From Capillidium heterosporum (taxonomy: Eukaryota; Entomophthoromycota; Entomophthoromycetes; Entomophthorales; Capillidiaceae): a stretch of DNA of 64,000 nt. The notes under the pieces are model-generated. The model was not told the origin of the DNA, ran no database searches, and saw only the letters and a program-made list of their open reading frames with translations. The position numbers and the translations under genes were made by a program. This document shows positions 1 through 10,972 of the stretch, in pieces (the first letter of the stretch is position 1; each line of letters begins with the position of its first letter). The DNA lies in contig WBMQ01000001.1 of NCBI GenBank assembly GCA_016630905.1, positions 868,001 through 932,000 of the forward strand, read 5' to 3'.

Positions 1-399
1 GGTTTATTTATGATTAGAAATACATTCATTTTCGATGCTTTATAGGCATAGCTACTAAAATTAAATTTTAATAGTGTTGGCTAATATTCATATTTAGAAT
101 GCATGTATAGATAGGTTGAATGCTTGTTACTTTTTGCTCATATATTCATATATATTAGTCAAATGCATCCAAATTTTGACTGTTGCATAAGCTTTAAAAT
201 ACCAGCCTTACAAGACTTTATTTAATTTGTATATTACAGCTTATATTTAATAGTATTGAATGGCAACTTATGAAAATAACAAAATAATACTAAGTATAAA
301 ACAACTATTATATCCTTAATTTTATTAAAGTCTAACTACTACAGACTACATCTCATTAAGTGAATATACTTATTTCGTTTCTTGAAGGGCTGATATTAA
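1..399. other. AT-rich intergenic DNA
   Basis: AT-rich sequence downstream of the nucleoside hydrolase stop codon. I see no ORF with an ATG start, no RNA gene and no clear repeat. It presumably holds the 3' UTR and polyadenylation signals of the minus-strand gene next to it. Confidence 0.6.
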
Positions 400-1662
400 T
401 TAACGCAAGTAGGGGAATATATTCTCCAAAAGAATCTTCTGGTACTCGTTGGGATTGCTTATGTTGTAACATACCTCGATATTGTTCTTCTTCTTATCGG
501 CTAAGGGGTCGTGTCTGCGATCAACCACACACATGGCTTTAGTAAGGTGGGATCCCTGATATTCAATCTGGATGTTCTCGAATTTCGTCTCAGGCTTCAC
601 CAGCCCAATGGCAATTCCCATAGCCAACGGGTCGTGAAGGGCAACACCTAGAACCAACTCGAACTCTTCCGACCACTGGATGCAAGCTTCAAGCATGCTT
701 TTGAAGAACTCTTCGAGGGGACTGTCTCTAGTTAAGTTGGCATAGATGAAATCCCGGTGTAGGTAGGACTGCATAGTTATATCGAGTGGTACAATCTGTA
801 CGTGCAATGGTAAAGGTGCTTTCAAACTGGAGGTGCCGCTGATCGTGCGCTTGAGTTTTTCGATCTCGGGGGAGTAGCCCTTTGTCGCTTCCATCAGGAT
901 GTGGGCAGCTTTGGGGTCGGCGTAGAAGTTAAATTCGGCAGTAGGGGACACGTTTCCACTTACTGAGACAGCTCCACCCATTACAATCACTTTTTTTACT
1001 AGGCTGAATGTAATAGGATCCTTTAACCAAGCTTGAGCTACGGTAGTTAATGGTCCTAGGGTAACTATAGTAAGGGTAAATGGTGCTGAATTTCTTATTT
1101 GAAACAGCATCTCATCAACAGCATTAAGTTCGCTAACTTCGAATCTTTCGTGTTCTACCAATGCTTTTTCCAATCCTCGGCTGAAACGCTCTTCAGACAA
1201 CTGGTCGATTAAATGGGGATGCGTAACTGTAATGTTCCCCAACCCGTCGTTCCCGTGTACATCTTCAGCTAAGGCCTGTTCACCTTCAATGGGAGCTGCT
1301 GAACCTTTGCTTTTATTAGAGAATAAACCAAATGAATATTTACCTATTGCTACCCTTGGCTTCGAATTATGACTGTAGTAGTCTTTATGCTCCTTGTCGA
1401 GCGAAACCTCATACTCCTTCTGTAGAGAAAGGGTATGGAACAGTGAGCACATGTTCCTAGTTACGTTTGAAAGCGAAGTGTTCCCATGCGTCAAAGTTAT
1501 CGCCTTCAGATCGACTTTAGGCGAAGCTAAAGCTAGCAGCAAAGCCATCATATCGTCGACTCCCGGATCGGTATCTATAAGTAGGCTGATGGGCTCATCT
1601 GACCCTTCTACTTCCTCTAAAACTTTATTATATTTGGGATTTGGAGAGTAACTGTTGAGCAT
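400..1662 (-). CDS. inosine/uridine-preferring nucleoside hydrolase
   Basis: A 420-aa protein of the IUNH family, which hydrolyses the N-glycosidic bond of nucleosides to give ribose and base for purine/pyrimidine salvage. The calcium-binding signature DTDPGVDD lies at residues 30-37, followed by THGN, VHGNDGLG, TLGPLTTVA, VMGGA and the C-terminal HDPLA that completes the active site. The core is intact and unspliced. I chose the first real ATG at 1662. The frame stays open to 1809 without an upstream ATG, and an acceptor-like TTTGCAG sits at about 1804-1809, so a short 5' exon is possible. The gene is divergent from MRP51, with about 750 bp between them. Confidence 0.9.
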   Translation of the reverse strand: MLNSYSPNPKYNKVLEEVEGSDEPISLLIDTDPGVDDMMALLLALASPKVDLKAITLTHGNTSLSNVTRNMCSLFHTLSLQKEYEVSLDKEHKDYYSHNSKPRVAIGKYSFGLFSNKSKGSAAPIEGEQALAEDVHGNDGLGNITVTHPHLIDQLSEERFSRGLEKALVEHERFEVSELNAVDEMLFQIRNSAPFTLTIVTLGPLTTVAQAWLKDPITFSLVKKVIVMGGAVSVSGNVSPTAEFNFYADPKAAHILMEATKGYSPEIEKLKRTISGTSSLKAPLPLHVQIVPLDITMQSYLHRDFIYANLTRDSPLEEFFKSMLEACIQWSEEFELVLGVALHDPLAMGIAIGLVKPETKFENIQIEYQGSHLTKAMCVVDRRHDPLADKKKNNIEVCYNISNPNEYQKILLENIFPYLR

Positions 1663-2413
1663 TTCAGTGATATCTGCTGAGCTATTAACTATTGGGAATT
1701 TGGAGAGAAACAGAGTTGCTTTGTGTTTGCTTTTATGTTTTAGTGAATTTGTATAAGGGTTGATCGAATCAAGCCAATCTAGACCAAAGTCCCTATTTGC
1801 TAACTGCAAATAGAAAGTGGGTACAAACCCCTGTAAAAACTTCGAATAGTAAAGTATAAGTTGGTGTGCCTATTTACTAGAAATTTCCTATCTTTCCATT
1901 TGAGGTCTTGTGTCGTGTTGTGTTTGACATCTATTCTTTGGACTTTTAGTGAAACTTTATTTGCCATGCATAATAAAGAGGTTTTAGATTGCTGAACTTT
2001 TACAGAATATTGGGTGAGAATAAGAAAATTGATCCAAAAGTGGCTATGGATTTGTGAATTTGAAGCTTCTATTGAAAAGTCACAAGTATGACATAATAGT
2101 AAAGCTCTTTTGTTTCTCTTATAGTTAATTGGCTGGGAAGTGCTAAATGAATTACGTGACCTATAGAGCAATAGAGCCAATAAAGGCTACGTATTTATAA
2201 GTTTATTTGGTATCAAAGCAACCTATTAGTAAAGCTATAATTGGCTGAAGTTTATATCGGAATGAATCGATCTAAAAAAATTTCAATTGATAGAAAAGTG
2301 GTTGTTTGAGGCAGCAAGATACACAAATATTCAACAATCAACCAAGAGCAAGAGCTTGAAGATAGCCTCCATACCGCTTTCTTTAGATAGATACAATAGA
2401 ATAAATATATATA
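1663..2413. promoter_or_regulatory. divergent promoter region
   Basis: AT-rich spacer between two divergently transcribed genes, so it should carry both promoters. A TATA-like ATAAATATATATA run directly precedes the MRP51 ATG. A 5' exon of the nucleoside hydrolase could also lie here, but I found no frame-consistent ATG exon. Confidence 0.4.
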
Positions 2414-3424
2414 ATGTCAGTGTCTTTCGGTCAACTGTTTCGCGCTTCAAAACTGGCTTCCTATGATCCATTGATCAAGCAAGTCTATACCACCCCAAAA
2501 GCCAACAAATTGGTAGGAGATTGGGGTTTGAAACGTAACTTACCCAACACTTGGCGTGCCCCCGTCATCACAGTTAAAGCTTTGGACACGCAACAGAACC
2601 AGACTCCATTCGATTCTGCTCAACATGAAGTTCTCACTTGGAAGCGCCTGGTAACCAACATCGGCAACCCCAACAAAGAGACCTGGAAAGGAGTACTAGC
2701 CAACCAGAAGCGCCACCTTTCTGAGTTAACTGACTCTGAATTCGAACAGCTTCTTGAGGCTGCCAAATCTAGACGTGCTGAGTGGGCCGAGTTCCGCTCC
2801 CCTTACTCCACCAACTCAGTCAAGGAGCAGATCCTCTCGTTCTTGAACTTGCGTGACTCCGTCTTAGATAGCTTTGTAAGGGCACCCCCCATGTACCGCA
2901 GTACCTACGGTGAGAATCGCAAAGTGCAAGGTCGTATCTTGGGTCAATCAGCCAGTCGATCCTACCTAGTCGGTGTCAACGGATTGGTGGGTTCTTTGAC
3001 CAGCAGTGATTACTACAGAACGGGCTACAATCGTATCGATCTTAACCCCTTCAACCACGAGCTACGTACCTTCTACCTGTCCGAAGTTGCCTACAACACT
3101 GAGTCAGGCTACCCCAAGTTAAAACTACAGCTCCACCAAGACGATACTGGTAAGAACTTCGACAACTCGTTAGGATCAGGTCCTTCCGACCTGAGGAAGC
3201 AGTTGGATCTCCTGTTCGAGACACGAAGTGAAGCTAAGCCCGGATTCTCCAACAAGTTTCCACTCAACAAAGGTGAGGCTTTAGCTCGAACCAGCAAGCC
3301 CAACTCCCCTACCAACGCGTTCAATGTCATCGAAGGTTTACGATCGGATCGTCCCGGTAGGAACAACAAGCCCACCATTGATAACAACCTTTTGACTAAG
3401 ACCTTTAGTCGACGCAAGAATTAA
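2414..3424 (+). CDS. MRP51: mitochondrial small-subunit ribosomal protein MRP51
   Basis: A single-exon 336-aa protein that resembles the fungal Mrp51 family (bS1m-type), a component of the mitochondrial ribosomal small subunit. The diagnostic N-terminal block is GDWGLKRNLP at residues 35-44, preceded by a basic, serine-rich N-terminus that would serve as a mitochondrial presequence. The C-terminal third is basic and low in complexity, as is usual for this family. The ATG at 2414 is the first in frame. No frame break and no intron are present. Product assignment rests on the DWGLKR block and overall length. Confidence 0.8.
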   Translation: MSVSFGQLFRASKLASYDPLIKQVYTTPKANKLVGDWGLKRNLPNTWRAPVITVKALDTQQNQTPFDSAQHEVLTWKRLVTNIGNPNKETWKGVLANQKRHLSELTDSEFEQLLEAAKSRRAEWAEFRSPYSTNSVKEQILSFLNLRDSVLDSFVRAPPMYRSTYGENRKVQGRILGQSASRSYLVGVNGLVGSLTSSDYYRTGYNRIDLNPFNHELRTFYLSEVAYNTESGYPKLKLQLHQDDTGKNFDNSLGSGPSDLRKQLDLLFETRSEAKPGFSNKFPLNKGEALARTSKPNSPTNAFNVIEGLRSDRPGRNNKPTIDNNLLTKTFSRRKN

Positions 3425-4004
3425 ATTTGCTAGCTTGGAGTAGTCTATATCCTTAAAGTTCAATGGTGATGAGGTTTTAAAATTTGAAGATTAAATTTCC
3501 TTCAATTAGGTATCCCTTTACTTGCTTTTATAAGTTTTGTACATTTCTTTTCAGCTTTTGACTTTCCTATTTTCGCAAAGTATATAGATTTATAGCTATA
3601 ATATTATAATATTTTGACTTGAAATATTTGTGAAAATTGTATTTCTAATCAACAATGCTATAGAACTAATAATAAGTTTACAATTTATTAGTTATCTTAT
3701 ATTTCAAGCTATCAATCTATAGTAAAATTTATATCTATTTATCATTATAACAATTAAAAATGAATCAACCGAAATATTTAAATAGTATTAAAAATTCAAA
3801 AGTAGTGAATTGCGTTTCAATTATATTTTGATAAGGAACAAGGCTATAAAAGAATACTTATAAACAATTTGCTTGGCTCAATTGAAATCATTATATCAAT
3901 AGCTTCTTAAACATTATCGAAAACGTAACCTATCTAAAAAGACGAATACACCATACTAAAGGCTTTCGAAATCAGTATGTCTATTACTTGGGCATCAATC
4001 CAAA
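3425..4004. other. AT-rich intergenic DNA
   Basis: Convergent spacer between MRP51 and the first rhodanese gene. Very AT-rich. I see no gene in it. Confidence 0.6.
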
Positions 4005-4498
4005 CTAAAGTTTGACAACAAACTCGGGGAACTCTCTACTAAATTCGTTGAAGCTTCCACAGTAATTGTAGACACTAGAAAACATTAAACCAAAGTCGAA
4101 AAAATAGTTACTTTGGGTACCCCATAAACTTGGTCAAGTTGGCAGCTCGGCCCGATCTAGCACCTACCCTACATGTATATATAATGGGAACATCCTTATC
4201 TTTAACTGGCTTTTCAAATCCATATTTTCTTTGAAATTCTTCATCATCGCCCTTCAAAGCGGCTTCTAGTTCTAAGAGGGGCACGTTCTTGGAGGTAGGT
4301 ATGTGGCCTTCTTTGAACTCATCTGGTCCTCTTACATCGATTAAATAGCACTCTAGCTTTATATTTAGTTATATTCTAATTTTGCTGATTCTTACTTTTG
4401 CTGTCATCTTTGAGATAGGGCACTAGCTCTTCTAAATAAAGCTCTTCGATATATGGGTGCTCTATTATGTTTAAAGACCTAAATGGATACCATGACAT
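4005..4498 (-). CDS. rhodanese-domain sulfurtransferase, copy 1
   Basis: Three exons (4396-4498, 4112-4352, 4005-4074) encode 137 aa. Introns are 43 and 37 nt and both join in frame. It is a single-domain rhodanese, a family that moves sulfane sulfur through a cysteine persulfide. The opening CYLIDVRGPDEFKEGHIP, the active-site loop YTCRVGARS with its catalytic Cys, and the closing GYPNVYNYCGSFNEF are all typical. The substrate cannot be inferred. A paralogue with identical intron positions lies about 0.7 kb upstream, so the pair arose by tandem duplication. Start ATG at 4498 gives a 34-residue leader without an obvious targeting signal. Confidence 0.85.
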
Positions 4499-5178
4499 TA
4501 AGAATTTATATCTTTTAAATGGATACCTATCGTTTATATTATTCATTCCTGACTACTGATGAGTATTAAAATCTTGGAATTGGAGCTTGAGAAAAGAAAG
4601 CAGTAAAGTTGGATGAAACATCATGTCCAACCAAATGCCAGTAATTTCCTAGAAATCTGGGCTGAAGTTGAATTTACTGTCTTGTCATTTAAGCCTTCCC
4701 TTCATCTCTGAGGTTAGAGAACAGATCGACTTGCAATGAAGAGACTGTCAACTATAAGGAAGCACTTGAGTAAATTTTTAATTCACAGCACTTACAGTGG
4801 TTTTAAATTAACATTTAATTTCTATCTTGAAATTTTAGTTTTTCAAACCGCTTTCCTATTAAAATTTAAAACTAATGTACAGTACATCTTTCAACAAATT
4901 TAACGATCCAGATTATATATTTAGTTTATGTATTCACAAGTCGCTTTATTTATTTAAAGAGTATCTGGTTCTTAACAGTATGTATTTTACAAAACCCATT
5001 TGAGAAAGTTGAATTTTATATGTTGTAGGTTGGTAGAAGAAGTGGGGATTTATATAAACACAATGAGCTATTTTTAAAGTAAAATATAAAAGAATTGCCT
5101 TACCTTAGTAAACACTAGCGTACACTTATAAGAAAATATATCCTATAAATATGTTTAATAGTGAACAAGCAAGTTCGA
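4499..5178. other. spacer between rhodanese paralogues
   Basis: AT-rich. It holds the promoter of copy 1 and the 3' region of copy 2. I see no further rhodanese remnant. Confidence 0.5.
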
Positions 5179-5646
5179 TCAAGGTTTAATGACGAGCTCC
5201 GGATGTGCCCTACTAAACTGACTGAAGCTTCCAGCGTAGCTATAAACCCTAAAAAACTATTCAATATCACTAAAACAAAAAAGTAGTTACTTTGGGTATC
5301 CTAGCCCTTTAGCCAATTTTGCCGCCTTGGAGGCTCTAGCACCTATACCACACGTATATATGACAGGTACATTCTCATCGAAAGCTGGTTTTTCAAACCC
5401 GTACCTCTTAACAAAAGCTGCATCCTCACCTTTTAAAGCTTGATCGAGTTCTTGCACTGGTAAGTTTTTAGAAGTTGGTATGAACCCTTCTTTAAACTCG
5501 GCTGGTGTTCTAACATCAATTAAGTGGTATTCTAAAGCTTGCAGTTAGCATATAAGGATTCAATTTGACTTTTTACTTGCATTAGAGTCTTTGATCAATA
5601 TCAAAAGCTCATCTAAAGTTATCTCGTCGACGTTACTGGAGGCCAT
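5179..5646 (-). CDS. rhodanese-domain sulfurtransferase, copy 2
   Basis: Three exons (5577-5646, 5291-5531, 5179-5248) encode 126 aa. Exons 2 and 3 have exactly the same lengths (241 and 70 nt) as in copy 1. The rhodanese opening YHLIDVRTPAEFKEGFIP, the active loop YTCGIGARA with the catalytic Cys, and the closing GYPKVYSYAGSF are present. The loop differs from copy 1 in two substrate-pocket positions (CGIGARA against CRVGARS), which could change the preferred acceptor. The N-terminus is shorter (MASSNVDEITLDELL). For intron 1 I prefer the acceptor CTTTAG, by homology to copy 1; an upstream GCAAG also keeps frame. Confidence 0.85.
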
Positions 5647-7008
5647 AATGCTCTTTAAAAACTTGAAAAAGTTCATTATCTTGTTGATTTACATATTTAT
5701 AATAGGTATTACCTATTCTTATATACTGTCTAGTTTCTGACTTGTATTAAAATATCTGTTTGAAAATTTACGGATAAACGGGATACATGAAAAACCATGC
5801 CTGCTCAACTTTGGCAGAGCTTTACGATACCCAATCAAACTGCCTTTTAGATGGAGAACTTGCCTAAAAGGTTTAGTTTAATGATTTCGGCACGAGCTTT
5901 GGGTTAAGGAGCCCGCCTTTAACTAGTGTGGGAGTGAACTTGCTTTGTTAGTCAGGAGTCGAGCTAATATTCCTCAAAAGTTAATTATTTTGAGCTAAAC
6001 CTTGCACAGGGGCGAACTACTGCAGGCTTTTATAGCTTGGAGTATTCCGGATAAAAGGGATTCAGTGCATATTTAGGACAAAAGCTTGATATTCTACGTA
6101 GAGAATAGCTATTTCATTTTGAGACTGGTGAGATACTATGAATAAGGCAGTTTTTCTAATTGAAATTAAACATTTAGGTGGATTCTTTTACAGATACACT
6201 TTTTTGCAATTATTTTGAAAGTTTTTAAAAGGATATTCAAATATAGCCTAAATCAAATTTTCGCATATTGGAATTGAAAGGTTCGCATTGTTTCTGGTTT
6301 TATTTTCGACTACTAAATACTTTAGCCCGTCAAAACATTACTATCTCTAGAAAACCTACCTACCCTCACAAGTTCTTAGAATTCCTAGGTCTTCTAGCCT
6401 CGCTGCTATATACTAGCTTCCAATAACATTTCTTAATAAGCCATTTGAGTTTATCAATCTCAAGTTTGCTAATATTCAATAAACTTGTAAAAATATACAT
6501 CAGTGATAATAAAGGTATGGGAATTGGCATTTGGAAATAAATTCTCCTAAACCAATATTTCTTGTAAGCCAAGTAGAGTATACAACATATAGAGGATGAT
6601 TTTATATAAAGAAGTGATACATAATAGTATTAAAATTAGTAGCGGTATGTATATAATGGGATAAATCCTTTCTTCACTGTTTATAGTGTTAAGAAGTAAA
6701 TTTTAGGAACTAGTTGAAAGTGTAAATCAAAGATCAAGTGGTAAAGAAGAAATAATGATAGCGAGTAAAGTACAAGAAAAGTCACTTATTATAGTAACGC
6801 CAGTTATATCAATAATAGTACACAAAGAAAATGTTCAAGTATCTGCCAAAGATGAACCTTGTTCTTTGGATTGCAGTTTTATAGTGTTTTCATCATACTT
6901 CAAAGAAACATTGATAAAGCTTTTTCCAACATATAATGTTCAATTCGTCAAATTCCATAGCTTTTGAACAGAAGATTTTTCACCTAAAATTAAACATATG
7001 AACCAAAC

Positions 7009-7103
7009 TATAGGCCTATAAACAAGTTGGAGTACCCCACCTTGGTTTGACAGCCTGCATCCAAAAGCTAAAAGGAACAGAAGCAAACGTGACCTGTCAA
7101 ACC
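7009..7103. repeat. 12-bp palindrome and 10-bp inverted repeat
   Basis: TATAGGCCTATA at 7009-7020 is a perfect palindrome. It is followed by a perfect inverted repeat, GGTTTGACAG (7044-7053) and CTGTCAAACC (7094-7103), with a 40-nt loop. The function is unknown and chance is possible. Confidence 0.6.
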
Positions 7104-7686
7104 TATTGGAAATACCCATTCTAGGGATACAGCACGCCAATTTTGCCTTTCTGGTTCAGTTTAATGTCTCAGTCTACTATAATCGACTAAATTGGATTAT
7201 TAATAGAAGTTTGAAAACTTTTGTTTGCAAATATCAATGCATGAAGGTGGCTTAAGTGTCGCTAAAATCTGGTGCAATTTTTGGGCTGGATGGTACCATA
7301 TCCATGGTGGATTACGAATCATCTTGGAAGGTCTATGATCTAAGGTTTATCCTCAAAGCTTGGTGTAATGGTGCACCTAAAGAAAGGGTCTCCAACTTAT
7401 TAACCGATAGACCAAACAGTCGACAATAAGACGAAACTTGGGCGCAAGGATTGGTTCAATGAGTATTAAGAATTCCAAAGAATATGGACAAGTTACTGAA
7501 AGAAAAGTTACCAATTGGCTTGCCGCTCTATTTTATATTCAAAGGCCATTGGCTGTAATTTTCATTCTCCAAGTCATCGCACCTTGTCTAGATTAATAAT
7601 TTGCGCATTATTAATGGTAAATATAGATTTGAGTCGAAGCTTACTAGAGCGATTTTTAATCAAAGCTGGGGTCGAAATATAAAATG

Positions 7687-7694
7687 TATATAAG
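7687..7694 (+). promoter_or_regulatory. TATA box of CYS3
   Basis: TATATAAG lies 166 bp upstream of the CYS3 start codon, in an otherwise AT-rich but less regular stretch. The distance fits a 5' UTR of roughly 100-140 nt. Assignment is by motif and position only. Confidence 0.5.
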
Positions 7695-7859
7695 GGGCAA
7701 AAGATCAACTATACACTTCAATAAACCTAAGAAGTTCGCACTACGACCAGTTAAACCGACTTAAACAACTTATTCCATCACCTATTTAAAGAGAGGAAGC
7801 TTTCCAAATTTTTACCTCCTACCTGTCAAACTTTTACCTTCCAAAATCCTATTAACAAA

Positions 7860-9125
7860 ATGGTCCACGCCAACAAGAATCTGAAATTCAAGACTCTAGC
7901 TATCCACGCTGGTCAGGAACCCGACCCAAACACCGGTGCCGTAATCCCTCCTCTGTCTTTATCTACCACCTTCAAACAGTCCGCCGTTGGTGTCCACCAG
8001 GTAAATCTACAGCCGAAACTTTTCAATACTTACTTTTACATTCAGGGCTACGAATACTCCCGCTCCGGAAACCCTAACCGTGACGCCTTTGAGTTTGCTG
8101 TCGCTTCTTTAGAGAAAGCCAGTTTCGGTAAGTAGTTGCAAATAAGTGGTTTATTTATCTGACTTTTATTTTTAGGTCTCGCCTTCTCTTCGGGCTCCGC
8201 CGTTACCGCTTCCATCGTTAACACTTTGCCTAGCGGTTCCCACATCGTCTCGGTAAACGACGTCTACGGTGGAACTTACCGTTACTTCACCAAGGTTGCC
8301 AACACTAAGGATATCAGCGTCGACTTTGTCGACTTGAACGAGCCCGCCAACTTGGAGAAGGTCCTCAAGCCCAACACCAAGTTCGTCTGGGTCGAAACTC
8401 CTACTAACCCCACCTTACGTCTGGTCGACATCAGGGCTGTTGCTGAGATTGCCCACAAAGCCGGTGCCAAATTGGTTGTAGACAGCACCTTCCTCTCCCC
8501 CTACTTCCAGAACCCCTTGACTTTGGGTGCTGATCTCGTCATCCACTCGGTAACCAAGTACATCAACGGACACTCCGACGTCGTCATGGGTGTAGCCGCT
8601 ACCAATGACGAAGAATTGTACCAGCAGCTTAAATTCCAGCAGAACTGCATTGGTGCCGTACCCAGCGCCTTTGACTGCTTCTTAGCTCACCGTGGTCTCA
8701 AGACCTTGGCTTTACGCATGAAGCAGCATGAAATCAACGCCTTTGCCGTCGCCAAGCACTTGGAATCGAGCCAGCACGTCATCAAGGTCATCTATCCCGG
8801 TTTACCTTCTCACCCCCAGCATGAGTTGGCTAAATCTCAGCAACTCGGTTACGGTGGTATGATTTCCTTCCGCATCAACGGAGACGGTGAAACTGCTGAC
8901 AAGTTCTTGCAGTCGTTGCAGCTCTTCACCTTGGCCGAATCTCTAGGTGGAGTTGAAAGTTTATGTGAGCTGCCCTCCAAGATGACCCACGGCTCCGTGT
9001 CCGCTGAAGATCGTGAGTTACTAGGCATAACTGACAATTTGATCCGTCTGTCCTGCGGTATCGAAGACCCTGAGGATCTAGTTGCCGATGTTGAGCAGGC
9101 TTTGGTTCTCGCCACCAGTGCCTAA
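7860..9125 (+). CDS. CYS3: cystathionine gamma-lyase
   Basis: Exons 7860-8000, 8046-8127 and 8176-9125 encode 390 aa, the usual length of the Cys/Met-metabolism PLP-enzyme family. The enzyme cleaves cystathionine to cysteine, 2-oxobutyrate and ammonia in reverse transsulfuration. The PLP-binding lysine lies in SVTKYINGHSD, and YSRSGNP, ETPTNPT and the gamma-lyase-type C-terminus DNLIRLSCGIEDPEDL are present. LGGVESLCELPSKMTH retains the Glu that separates lyases from gamma-synthases. Both introns are 45-48 nt. Coding GC is clearly higher than the flanks, with a strong bias to C-ending codons, so it is probably highly expressed. A TATA box lies at 7687. Confidence 0.95.
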
Positions 9126-9818
9126 TTTCCTCAATCTATTCTAACCTAAGTTTAGACTTTTTAGCTATGAATCTTGTAAATGTGCTTGGAAATAAACATC
9201 TAATATTTCTTGTTTTAATACATGTTTTTATAATCATATACATTCAGTTAAAAATAGCAATATTTAATTTATAATAGTCTTGCATTTCAAAATTTTATAT
9301 GTTATGCACACCGACCTTGGTTCAAATTCCAACCTTAATCCTTGTATGCCAAAAGTATGGATTGGTTAGGGATAGATCTACTGCTACCAACTAAACTCTA
9401 AACCTAGTACGGCAGATGACAAGTAAGCTCTCAGCTTCAATTTAATTATCATGAAATCTTCAAGATAGTAAATTGGTTGAGTTGTAATCTCTTGATTCAC
9501 AGACTCTAATCCCACTTGAAACATCACAAAATAATATTGACCAGAAAGACGATATTCATAGTAATAAAGCCCAGATTTGACGGCTAAGGCAGTCTATTTC
9601 AATGAAGAACCCTATCGTGAATCAACTACTACATCAAGTGATGGATATAATAATAATACTGTCTTTAAGAAGACAATGGTTAGCAAGTAGCCCAAAACCA
9701 ACCTCCCTTATATCAAATCCACAACGTATTGCACAAAATTTCTTTTGAACGATATCAAATGTAAAGCATCTATGAGGAAAGGATTCATTCCAGCATTAGT
9801 CGAAAGGGGACAAACCCG
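9126..9818. other. AT-rich intergenic DNA
   Basis: Holds the CYS3 3' region. A T-loop-like GGTTCAAATTCC at 9319-9330 has no matching A box or acceptor stem, so I do not call a tRNA. Nothing else is visible. Confidence 0.5.
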
Positions 9819-10972
9819 TTAACTCAAGCACAGTTTTATTTCTTTAAATGCGTAGTTCCCTAACATATAAATAATTTTTCCCAATCGACAAGTAGATTCA
9901 CATTGAACAATATATGGAAGGAGACTTAGGACGGTCATGGTTGAAGTCAGATGGCGAAGCCGTGACCTAGATCTCGTTGATAGGGCAGACGACGAGAGAT
10001 ACTTTAGCCTTACATCCTTCTTTGGTCCTATTTCATCTTTAGGCAGGCTTATAGCTTTGATGCCTCTGATATTCTTGGGGACGTGTCGGACTTTGACCTT
10101 GAAGGTGCACTTAAAATAGTGATACTCCAAAGTGATCCGTCGTTTGTAATTTTAGAGTGAATGTACTTTTTAATGCTGAGTTCATACATGTAGTTTAGGA
10201 TATCTATTGTCCGGTTGGTGTTGCTCAAGTTGGTGAATTTCAAATCCTTACTAAGTTTACATTGGAGGTTAGTATAATAATACAATATGTATGTACCGCA
10301 TTACAAAGTTTAGATTTAAAACCGAGCCACTGAAAATAGTTGTGCTTATATTGATGCTCATGTTGTTGGTACCTTTGACGAAAGAATTTGTTGAATTGGA
10401 TCCATTGCTAGCATCTTTCTGTGGCATCTTAAAGACAATGAAGTTGAATTCTGCTTTTAAAGGCTGAGCCAAATATATTAGTGGGGAGTGTTTTATAGGT
10501 TAAATTTGATCTATTGATGGCTGTGTTATAGCAGAGTTCGATTGTAAGATATACAAAGAACTAGATAGTGACGAAAAGGAAGTTTCAATATCTGTAGCTA
10601 GCGACTTGTCGACGAACATCTTGAATATCAGCATTTACTCTTACCACCATAGCAGGGTTTGTCCTGAAGGTAAACTGATAGAGTTTATCTACGCTCTCCT
10701 TCAAATCTTTAAATCTACAATCGTCTTAAGCTAAAAATCAAAATAGATATATATTAGCAACTATATATATAGTTTAAAAAGATTGATAGCATCACGTCAA
10801 TAATAGAGCTATCGTATCTTTTAGAAGTGTTGAATTTATAAAGGAAGCTATTTTAAAGCATATAAACTTACAAGGCTGAGGAAAGGCAAAGGACCTTACT
10901 ATATTTTCACCATTTAATATCGAGAACTCAGGAAAATTAATGTTGAATGTATCTTGGTTTTATTGATCGGGG
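9819..10972 (-). CDS. candidate multi-exon gene, structure unresolved
   Basis: Several short minus-strand open segments with protein-like composition follow in order: about 10972-10880 (NINFPEFSILNGENIV), about 10720-10660 (DLKESVDKLYQFTFRTN), 10472-10320 (FIVFKMPQKDASNG), 10255-10120 (LKFTNLSNTNRTIDIL) and 10130-9819 (KVRHVPKNIRGIKAISLP). Intron-like GTAA..AG pairs lie between some of them, but I could not join all frames. The order and the pattern of short beta-strand-like segments weakly recall the TRAPPC13 family, including a C-terminal P-x-I-x-G-I block. This could equally be a decayed gene. Confidence 0.22.

Larger units (their letters stand above)
5647..7859. other. 2.2 kb intergenic region with weak remnants
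   Basis: No supported gene. About 5770-6060 is richer in GC than its surroundings yet has no ORF. Plus-strand sequence from about 7257 reads VSLKSGAIFGLDGTISMV in one open stretch, which resembles the start of a HAD-type phosphatase, but the nucleophile Asp of the FDLDGT-like motif is Gly and the frame closes at about 7428. A short ORF at 6755-6967 (70 aa, ATG) has no recognisable domain. The 3' end carries the CYS3 promoter. Confidence 0.4.

Noticed and set aside
1394-1651. Open frame opposite the nucleoside hydrolase
   Set aside because: Shadow of the conserved minus-strand gene.
1800-2180. 126-codon frame upstream of the nucleoside hydrolase
   Set aside because: Begins at TTG, no domain, and no splice join to the hydrolase keeps the frame open.
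9319-9330. tRNA-like B box GGTTCAAATTCC
   Set aside because: No A box at the right distance and no cloverleaf or acceptor stem could be built.
9937-10119. Plus-strand ATG frame of 60 codons
   Set aside because: It is antisense to the more protein-like minus-strand segment KVRHVPKNIRGIK and lacks a domain.
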